This document shows, piece after piece, positions 47,186-52,946 of a stretch of 52,946 nt of DNA. Position 1 is the first letter of the stretch; each line of letters begins with the position of its first letter. The stretch comes from CAIQPS01 sp963721365. Its GTDB lineage: Bacteria; Actinomycetota; Thermoleophilia; RBG-16-64-13. The stretch covers positions 1 through 52,946 of the forward strand of contig CAVRJE010000009.1 in the NCBI GenBank assembly GCA_963721365.1. Reading direction: 5' to 3'. The translations under genes were made by a program, and so were the position numbers. The notes under the pieces were generated by a model. That model saw nothing but the letters and a program-made list of their open reading frames with translations, made no database searches and had not been told where the DNA came from.

Positions 47186-48705
47186 GCGCCGGCTCATCCG
47201 TGCTTGGCCGGCTCCGCCGCATCTCCTTGCAGCGCAAGCTTCCTGCCGCTTTTGCCGGGGTGGCCCTCCTCACCATGATCGTGCTCGGAGCCATCCTCAT
47301 CCCCCTCCTAAGCCAGCACTACGCCCGCTCGGAGGTCTCATATCTCAAGGCGGCGATCCAGCGAGCCGAGACTGGGCTGTCGACCATCGATTGGCAGGCG
47401 GTGGGGGCGGCGCGCGGAGACGCGGCAGGTTCCTCCTCGTCGGCAGCCGCCAATGCTCTCGTCCGCGCGCAGGTGATTGCGTTGTCGACCCAGGCGCGCG
47501 TCCGTGTCTACGACGCGGTGGGGCGGCTACTCGTCGATTCCGGTCCTGTTGACCAGATCGACGTGGTCTCTGTGGCGGAGACAGCGGGTTCCGGAGAGGT
47601 CGACGCCGGACGCGGCGGCATGGGGCATGGAATGGGCAAGGGGATGCATTCCCTTCCCAGCCCCGTGGGGGGAGGGCTGTTCGGCGGCTCCGGTGCTGAA
47701 GGCGGGTCCCGATCGGGCCGAACGATCGAAGCCTCGCTGACAAGTGGAAGCGCCGTGGTGGCGAAGGTCCTGCTCTCGGAGGGTCCCGCGTACGGGGCTA
47801 CAGTCGTGCGGACCACCCTCGTCGCCTGGCTTGTGGCCGGTTGTGCCGCCCTCATCCTCGCCGCGCTCGCGGGGTGGCTCACAAGCCGGCGTTTGACCCG
47901 TCCGCTTCTCGCGATCGCCGCCGCCAGCAACGGCATGGCCCATGGCGACCTCGCGGTGCGGGCGCAGGTGGACCGTGCGGACGAGATCGGGCTCCTCGCG
48001 GATTCTTTCAACGCCATGGCCGACAAGAATCAGGCGACGGTGACCGCTCTGCGCCGATTCGTCGCCGATGCGGCGCACGAGATCGGAACTCCTCTGACCG
48101 CCTTGCAGGCCGATCTCGAACTGGCCAAGGATAGCCCGGACAAGGCCTCGCGGGAGCGGCTGATCGACCGGGCCATGGTCCAGGCCGACCGGATCCAGCG
48201 TCTATCCGGCGCGTTGCTCCGGCTTTCCGTCCTTGAGACAGGGTCGCCGAGCGAACTCGAACGTCTTGATTTGGCGCCCCTCGTCCGATCGGTGGCCGGC
48301 TCTTTCGCATCGCGAGCGGAACAGGCGGGTATCGGCTTCGCCGTCGAGGTCGTGCCAGGGGAACTGCCGGTCAATGGGTACGAAGCCGGACTTCGCGCCG
48401 CGATCGAGAATCTTGTCGATAACGCGCTGAAGTTCACGCCGAGCGGCGGATCGGTGACCTTGGGCGCGGCCGGCGAAGACCGGCAGGCGCTGGTATGGGT
48501 GGAGGACAGCGGCATCGGCATCCCGCCGGAGGACGTGGCCGCGCTGTTCTCGCGCTTTCACCGCGGCCGCAACGCGGCTGCCTATCCTGGGAGCGGGCTC
48601 GGGCTGGCCATCGTCGAGGCCACGATGGAACTGCACGGAGGAAAGGCATCGGTGAAGAGCTCGCCGGCCGGCTCCCGTTTCGAGCTCAGGCTGCCTCTCG
48701 CCTGA
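47182..48705 (+). CDS. Membrane sensor histidine kinase
   Basis: An intact 507-residue kinase: membrane segment 1 about residues 21-45, and an outside sensor region of about 165 residues with a Gly/Met/His-rich loop (RGGMGHGMGKGMHS). Membrane segment 2 is followed by HAMP (LLAIAAASNGMAHGDLAVRA). The dimerisation domain has His299 in DAAHEIGTPLTAL. The ATPase domain has ENLVDNALKF (N box), EDSGIGIPPED (G1) and GSGLGLAIVEA (G2). The Met/His loop, mirrored by the Met/Gly tail of the upstream PepSY protein, hints at sensing of a soft metal such as copper, or of envelope stress (inference). Confidence 0.94.
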   Translation: MSAGSSVLGRLRRISLQRKLPAAFAGVALLTMIVLGAILIPLLSQHYARSEVSYLKAAIQRAETGLSTIDWQAVGAARGDAAGSSSSAAANALVRAQVIALSTQARVRVYDAVGRLLVDSGPVDQIDVVSVAETAGSGEVDAGRGGMGHGMGKGMHSLPSPVGGGLFGGSGAEGGSRSGRTIEASLTSGSAVVAKVLLSEGPAYGATVVRTTLVAWLVAGCAALILAALAGWLTSRRLTRPLLAIAAASNGMAHGDLAVRAQVDRADEIGLLADSFNAMADKNQATVTALRRFVADAAHEIGTPLTALQADLELAKDSPDKASRERLIDRAMVQADRIQRLSGALLRLSVLETGSPSELERLDLAPLVRSVAGSFASRAEQAGIGFAVEVVPGELPVNGYEAGLRAAIENLVDNALKFTPSGGSVTLGAAGEDRQALVWVEDSGIGIPPEDVAALFSRFHRGRNAAAYPGSGLGLAIVEATMELHGGKASVKSSPAGSRFELRLPLA

Positions 48706-48724
48706 GAGGCGGTGACACCGCCGG

Positions 48725-48760
48725 GCCGCGCAGCGCACCCGCTGGGGCGCGCTGCGCGGC
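48725..48760. terminator. Bidirectional terminator
   Basis: A 12-bp perfect stem (48725-48736 with 48749-48760) with a 12-base loop lies between the converging kinase gene and the minus-strand gene ending at 48780. Confidence 0.75.
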
Positions 48761-48779
48761 GGACACTACAAGTCTCGGT

Positions 48780-49919
48780 CTAGAACGGGACCGCCTGCGC
48801 GTTCGTGATGATCCCCACGTAGAAGTACTGGTTGACGTTTCCCGAGGAATCGGCGTACACCAGGGCCAGTTGGGTGCTCGCGTTGGCCCTCAGCACATCA
48901 AACGTGAAGGTGTAGATGCCCGGGCTCCCGGTCTTCGGTCCGGCTACCGGGGTGAACACTACATTGCCCGTCTGTCTGAGAACGGCCGTGTCGATCCTCT
49001 TGATCGACCACGTGTACGGCGAGGAGGCGTCTCCGCCCAGCGTCAGCACCACTTGAGCCCCGACCGTCGCGTAGACGACCTGCCCGTTGTTCCGCTCGTC
49101 CAGATAGGTATTGGCGGGGATGATTTCCGTGGGCGGCCGCTGGATGTACGAGGTGCTTGTGGTCGGCGGCAGCTTGATGGTCGTGGTCGTCGGCTGCGCC
49201 GTCGTCGTCGTGGTCGGCTTAGCCGTGGTTGTGGTGGTCGGCTTGGCCGTCGTCGTCGTTGGCTTCGCGGTGCTCGTCGTGGTCGACCCGCCGGTCGTCG
49301 TCGTGGTCGACGCCGCGGTGGTCGTGGTAGTCGAGTTGCTCGTCGTGGTCGACGCGGCCGTAGTCGTTGTGGTGGCTTCGGTGGTGGTCGTGGTGCTCTC
49401 CGCCGTCGTTGTAGTCTCCTCGACCGTTGTGGTCGTCGACGACGTAGGCGTGCTCGACACCACCTGGATGGTCAGCTTGTAGGACTTCTCCGTCTGCCCT
49501 TGCGGGCTCACGTAATCCGCCGAGACCTCCGTCGTGCCCAGCGCAAGCGCGAGGCCTGCGAAGAGGTAGGTACCGGGCGTGTCGCCCGAATCCGGCGTGA
49601 TCTCGGGGCCGGGAAGGCCTTTGACCACCTCTGGGTCGGGCGGGACCACGTTCCACTGATACCCGAGGCTCGGGTATCCGGGCAGTTCCAGGATGAGCAG
49701 AAACCCCGGAGAAACGGTCACGGTCTTGCCGTTCGACGCCTCGGTGAGCCTCACAACCTGGGTACCGGGTGGGATCTGAGCCTGAGCGACAGTCGTAGTA
49801 GTCGTTTCTTCGTCGCCGGTGCAGGATGCCTGATACACGATGACCACCACCAGGACGACGATGACGGCCGCCAGGACTATCCAGATCCAGTTGATTTTTC
49901 GCTTCCCGTTTTCCGCCAC
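48780..49919 (-). CDS. Membrane-anchored protein with two chagasin-like (I42) domains and Thr-rich linker, copy 1
   Basis: A 379-residue protein. An N-terminal hydrophobic anchor (IWIVLAAVIVVLVVVIVYQA) is followed by a first domain (NGKTVTVSPGFLLILELPGY, PSLGYQWNVVPPDPE, DYVSPQGQTEKSYKLTIQVV). About 110 residues of Thr-rich repeats built on AKPTTTT come next, then a second domain (NNGQVVYATVGAQVVLTLGG, YTWSIKRIDTAVL, TFDVLRANASTQLALVYADS). Order and motifs follow the chagasin/inhibitor I42 fold (NG..V.V..G..L.L, xPxxGYxW, LxY), known to inhibit papain-like peptidases. The second domain's GYxW is degenerate here (SPYTW). It is paralogous to the next gene upstream on the same strand. Confidence 0.8.
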   Translation of the reverse strand: MAENGKRKINWIWIVLAAVIVVLVVVIVYQASCTGDEETTTTTVAQAQIPPGTQVVRLTEASNGKTVTVSPGFLLILELPGYPSLGYQWNVVPPDPEVVKGLPGPEITPDSGDTPGTYLFAGLALALGTTEVSADYVSPQGQTEKSYKLTIQVVSSTPTSSTTTTVEETTTTAESTTTTTEATTTTTAASTTTSNSTTTTTAASTTTTTGGSTTTSTAKPTTTTAKPTTTTTAKPTTTTTAQPTTTTIKLPPTTSTSYIQRPPTEIIPANTYLDERNNGQVVYATVGAQVVLTLGGDASSPYTWSIKRIDTAVLRQTGNVVFTPVAGPKTGSPGIYTFTFDVLRANASTQLALVYADSSGNVNQYFYVGIITNAQAVPF

Positions 49920-49992
49920 GATGCCCTCCTCCTACGAAAGTCGTCCCTCGCCTGCGTGCGCCGAAGCTCTTGCAGGAACGAGATTACATAGA

Positions 49993-50020
49993 AGCCGGGG
50001 TTCCATTCGGAGCCCCGGCT
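49993..50020 (-). terminator. Hairpin between the two chagasin-like genes
   Basis: AGCCGGGG (49993-50000) pairs with CCCCGGCT (50013-50020), with further pairing inside. It follows the stop of the 50052-51147 gene on the minus strand. Confidence 0.65.
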
Positions 50021-50051
50021 GGTTCATTCTCGGTGTATTCCTGTCTGCGCG

Positions 50052-51147
50052 CTAGTAGGGCGTCACTTCGACGCCGGTGGTCACGATGCCCACGTAGAAG
50101 TATTGGTCGACGTTGCCATCAGGGTCGAGGTACACGAGCGCCAACTGCGTGCTGACGTCGGCTTTGAGAACGTCGAAGGTCCAGACGTAGACGCCGGAAG
50201 CGCCTACTGCCGTGGAGTCGGAGATGAACTCCGGCTCGCCCTCGGCCTTGATGACAGACTCGTCGATCTTCTTGATCTCCCAGCGGTAGCCGGTCGACGG
50301 GTTGCCGCCCAGGCTCAGCACTATCTTGCCGCCTACCGTGGCATTGACCAGGTCCCCGTTGTTCCGCTCATCAAGGTAGGTGTAGCCCGGCAGCTCCTCG
50401 TAGGGCGGCCGATCGATGAACGAGGTGGTCGTGGTGGGCGGCAAGGTGACCGTGGTCGTGGTCGGCTTGGCCGTGGTGGTCGTTGTCGGCTTCGCCGTTG
50501 TGGTGGTCGATTCTGCCGCAGTGGTGGTGGTCGTCGGCTTCGCGGTCGTCGTTGTGGTCGGGGCCGCGGTCGTTGTAGTCGTCGGGGCCGCCGTCGTGGT
50601 TGTCGGGGCCGCGGTCGTCGTCGTGGTCGACGCAGTCGTCGTCGTGCTTTCGGAGACGGTGGTCGTGGTCGGTATGTTCGACACTACCTGGAAGGTGCAG
50701 GTGAAAGTCCTCCCCACCTCACCTTTGCGGTTGACGTAGTCGGCGGTGAGCGTCGTCTCGCCAACGGCTCGCGCCAGCGCTGTGAAGGTGAAGGTACCCT
50801 GCAGGTTCGCCTGGTCGAAGAGCACGCGGGGACCGGGAAGAGCCAGTACGATCTTCGGATCGGGAGGCAGGACGTCCCAGTGGTAGCGCAGGCTAGGCTG
50901 CCCCTTCAATTCGAGCTCGATCACGTATCCCGGCGAGACGGTGACGATTCTCCCGTTCGAAAGCTCGTTGATCTTGACTCTTTGCAGGTTCTGTCCGAAC
51001 TGCCGATCGGTAGTGGTCGTGGTCGTCAGCTCGGTTCGGCTGCACGCCCGCGACGAGCACCGCCATCCCCAGCACGGCCAACATCGCGACGCCAAGCACC
51101 GCTATCCGGCTGCACCAGTATCTGTTTTGTCCTCGCCTGCTTGACAC
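50052..51147 (-). CDS. Secreted lipoprotein with two chagasin-like (I42) domains and Thr-rich linker, copy 2
   Basis: The start is ATG 51147. A signal segment (IAVLGVAMLAVLGMAVLVAG) runs into a frameshift near 51045; removing one base gives a lipobox VAGC followed by SRTELTTTTTT. Domain 1 reads SNGRIVTVSPGYVIELELKG, PSLRYHWDVLPPDPK. The linker consists of TTTTTAAP/AKPTTTT repeats. Domain 2 has the canonical chagasin motif GGNPSTGYRWEIKKIDES and ends STQLALVYLDPDGNVDQYFY. It shares its layout and most motifs with copy 1, so the pair arose by tandem duplication. Copy 2 keeps the better inhibitor motif in domain 2. Confidence 0.8.
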
Positions 51148-51406
51148 AATGTCCTCCTCTGCGGGTTCCCCCGCCCATATACCGTCCGTATGAGAGAAAT
51201 ATCGGTAGAAACGAGCGTACAGAATAGAGGGTTCTCTTTTATCCGTTTCAATCCTCTTCGCCGTGGTGGCGCAAAAAGGGCGCGCCGAAGCTGTCGTCCC
51301 GGCGGATACCGAATGATGCGGGGTCTGCTAGTCTCTGGGGCGCACGCTCCCCAGCGCCGTCCCAGGCTCACCTGCCCTGTTCGTGCGCCGGTCTGAAAGG
51401 CACCCG
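51148..51406. promoter_or_regulatory. Divergent region chagasin-like gene / CobW GTPase
   Basis: A 259-base region between divergent genes, with an A/T-richer centre (about 51185-51250) that probably holds promoters. No operator was recognised. Confidence 0.35.
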
Positions 51407-52033
51407 ATGCGCCTGATCTTGTTCGCCGGTTTCCTGGGTTCGGGAAAGACCACTCTCATACTCGCGCTGGCGAAGCGCGCCGCGCTCGAGCGCTCGCGGG
51501 TCTGCGTGCTGGTGAACGAAGTGGGAGAGGTGGGGATAGACGGCGAGGTGTTGCGGCTGGGCGACATGGAGGTCGTCGAGATCACCGGTGGTTGCATCTG
51601 CTGCCAGATAGGGGTGGACCTCGTACGTGCGCTCCGGGATCTGGAGCAGGAATTCAAGCCCGACCTGGTGATGATCGAGGCCAGCGGCATCGCGACGCCC
51701 GAGGGGGTGCTCGACTCGATACGGCGCTATCCTCCCAAGACGCTGACCTCCGTCCATACGGTCACGGTGGTCGACCCAGTGCGTTTCGAGGCGCTCCGCG
51801 AGGTGCTCACGCCGCTGATCGAAGCCCAGATACTGGGGGCCGACTACATCGTGATCACGAAAGCGGACGAGGCGGCCGCCGGGGAGGTCGAGGCGGCCGT
51901 GGGCGGCGCCGGCGAGCTGGCGCCGGGGGTGCCGGTCTTCGTTGTGGACGCCAAGCGCGACGGGACCCTGGTGGAATTCTTGGCCTCGCTCGCCTTGCCC
52001 GGCGGCGCGGCGGGCGCGGAGGCGGGGCTGTGA
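51407..52033 (+). CDS. CobW/HypB/UreG-type G3E GTPase
   Basis: ATG 51407 opens LILFAGFLGSGKTTLILALA with Walker A GFLGSGKTT. Then come VNEVGEVGIDGEVL (switch, with the Glu/Asp pair), GGCICCQIG with the CxCC metal site, LVMIEASGIATPEG (Walker B-like) and VITKADEA (guanine-specific). At about 208 residues it is shorter than COG0523 proteins of 300+ residues and lacks the C-terminal CobW_C domain. Such GTPases deliver metals or help load corrinoid enzymes. Corrinoid methyltransferases lie elsewhere in this piece, but a link is only inference. Confidence 0.9.
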   Translation: MRLILFAGFLGSGKTTLILALAKRAALERSRVCVLVNEVGEVGIDGEVLRLGDMEVVEITGGCICCQIGVDLVRALRDLEQEFKPDLVMIEASGIATPEGVLDSIRRYPPKTLTSVHTVTVVDPVRFEALREVLTPLIEAQILGADYIVITKADEAAAGEVEAAVGGAGELAPGVPVFVVDAKRDGTLVEFLASLALPGGAAGAEAGL

Positions 52034-52542
52034 ACGAGGACCGGCCGCAGGCCGGGGACGGCGCGGGCAAAGGGTGCCCGGATGGCGGTCCCGCCACCCG
52101 CCCCGCCATCCGCGTACCGCCCTCGGCGGGCGGCCAGCTCGAACCATATGGCGCCCGGGTCGTCGTCCGCCCCGCATCCCGGGCGCTCGAACCGGAGTCG
52201 TTTGTTACGGTGCTTCTGGAGGACCTCGCCGCTTCGTGCGTCGCCTCGGGGGCTTCGGTCATCGGCCACCTCAAGTGCCTGCTCTACACGCCGGGTGGTG
52301 TGCTTGCGTGCAATCTCACTTCCGTCGGTTCCGCGGCCCAATGCACCGCGCGGGATGAGGATGCGACGAAGGTGCTGGGACCAGGTGATAGCGCTCGTCT
52401 CGATCTGGTCGTGCTGGTCTACGGACTGGCGGCGGCGACGATCGACGCGCTGCTCCGGCGAGCTCTCACCTGCCTCCTGGAGCCGCTCGAGGTCGCGTGG
52501 TCGATAGGCGGGGTAGGCGAGGCGCTGCACGAGGCGACCTAG
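52030..52542 (+). CDS. Small protein coupled to the CobW GTPase (unknown family)
   Basis: GTG 52030 overlaps the GTPase stop by four bases (GTGA), so the two are translationally coupled. The 170-residue protein has a disordered, Gly/Pro-rich start of about 40 residues, then an alpha/beta domain (SFVTVLLEDLAASCVASGAS, VIGHLKCLLYTPGGVLACNL, ARLDLVVLVYGLAAATIDAL). I recognise no family. The internal His/Cys (GHLKC, LACN) and the coupling suggest it is the partner or target of the GTPase. Confidence 0.65.
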   Translation: MNEDRPQAGDGAGKGCPDGGPATRPAIRVPPSAGGQLEPYGARVVVRPASRALEPESFVTVLLEDLAASCVASGASVIGHLKCLLYTPGGVLACNLTSVGSAAQCTARDEDATKVLGPGDSARLDLVVLVYGLAAATIDALLRRALTCLLEPLEVAWSIGGVGEALHEAT

Positions 52543-52613
52543 CGGCCCGGTCCATGCGACCGTGATTCACCTACGACGTGTACCAGGTCTTGTAAGGAGA
52601 GGCAGGAGAACAC

Positions 52614-52946
52614 ATGCTCAAGTTCATGCTCGCGGCCAGGCGGAGGCCGGACACCCCCCAGCAGCGCTATTTCTACGAGTGGGGCATCATCCACGTATCC
52701 CTGATGCTGCAGACGCCCTCTGTGATGGACAGCTTTCGCCGCTACGTCCAGCACTACTCCATCAGCGGGATCGACAACGAGATGCTCGTCTACCCGCTTT
52801 CTGCGATGGCCTGGGACAACATGGCCGACCATGTGGTCGACGACTATGAGGCCATAGGCCTTCCTTTCAAGGACCAGGACTACCCGAACAGGATGCAGCC
52901 CCACAAGTTCGGCGACGACGCTTTCGCCGTCGAACTGCTCGACTGG
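52614..52946 (+). CDS. EthD-like protein (3' end beyond window)
   Basis: ATG 52614 after GGCAGGAG opens LKFMLAARRRPDTPQQRYFY, then EWGIIHVSLMLQTPSVMDSF and RRYVQHYSI. This is the pattern of EthD-type dimeric alpha-beta barrel proteins (xxLxRRPxxTxxxFxxYWxxxH), although the usual W...H spacing is altered. 111 residues are visible and the frame is open at the window edge. EthD proteins are small and accompany degradation enzymes; the role is not known. Confidence 0.65.
   Translation, partial: MLKFMLAARRRPDTPQQRYFYEWGIIHVSLMLQTPSVMDSFRRYVQHYSISGIDNEMLVYPLSAMAWDNMADHVVDDYEAIGLPFKDQDYPNRMQPHKFGDDAFAVELLDW

Overview
The window reads as three unrelated pieces of DNA joined end to end, most likely a metagenome assembly or scaffold, with many one-base frameshifts that often fall in runs of one base. 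Piece A (1 to about 4220) carries a B12-binding radical SAM gene, dsrC and a glycolate/lactate oxidase gene, all on the minus strand, and the 3' part of radC. DsrC with the two C-terminal cysteines points to a dissimilatory sulfur metaboliser, probably Desulfobacterota. Piece B (about 4220 to 14155) starts inside an ABC-3 (zinc/manganese) permease gene fused in frame to radC. It has a strong strand bias in C runs and many short GC palindromes, some inside genes, a style I associate with Planctomycetes-like genomes (inference). It holds a metal-uptake system (znuBCA), a URO-D-family methyltransferase-like gene, an acetylxylan-esterase-like hydrolase, and a possible conflict or defence pair: a DUF4062/TPR protein and a protein with an FVIMPF nucleotide-hydrolase-like domain. 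Piece C (about 14155 to the end) looks like an anaerobic actinobacterium: high GC, Thr-rich linkers after lipoprotein signals, a tungsten-type aldehyde oxidoreductase, corrinoid methyl transfer and Old Yellow Enzyme reductases.

In piece C, 14155-27500 is a catabolic cluster: a truncated divergent IclR regulator, a polyamine-type ABC importer (ATPase, binding protein, two permeases), an FeS-flavin enoate reductase, a VOC protein, a SnoaL-like protein, aldehyde:ferredoxin oxidoreductase, and a three-part methyltransferase (corrinoid protein, URO-D-type methyltransferase, methyltetrahydrofolate-binding protein). The set would suit uptake, demethylation and reduction of a methylated, perhaps aromatic or quaternary compound (inference).

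The stretch 28600-44000 holds a lipoprotein, a broken hydrolase, an SDR dehydrogenase, a second enoate reductase, an NmrA/QorB-like protein, a TetR regulator and a complete dipeptide/oligopeptide-type ABC importer. It is bracketed by two paralogous genes that each contain an in-frame UGA at the same place in a conserved GVGG-U-x-G-C motif. Each UGA is followed at SECIS distance by a GC-rich hairpin. I read both as selenoproteins of a UGSC-like type fused to a large 'GWTDGLP' domain. This is the most interesting signal in the window.

From 44200 to the end come a Na+/H+ antiporter, a secreted double PepSY-like protein, an OmpR/sensor-kinase pair, two tandem secreted proteins with chagasin-like (I42) domains joined by Thr-rich linkers, a CobW-type GTPase with a small partner, and the start of an EthD-like protein. 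No rRNA, tRNA, CRISPR array or intact insertion sequence was recognised.
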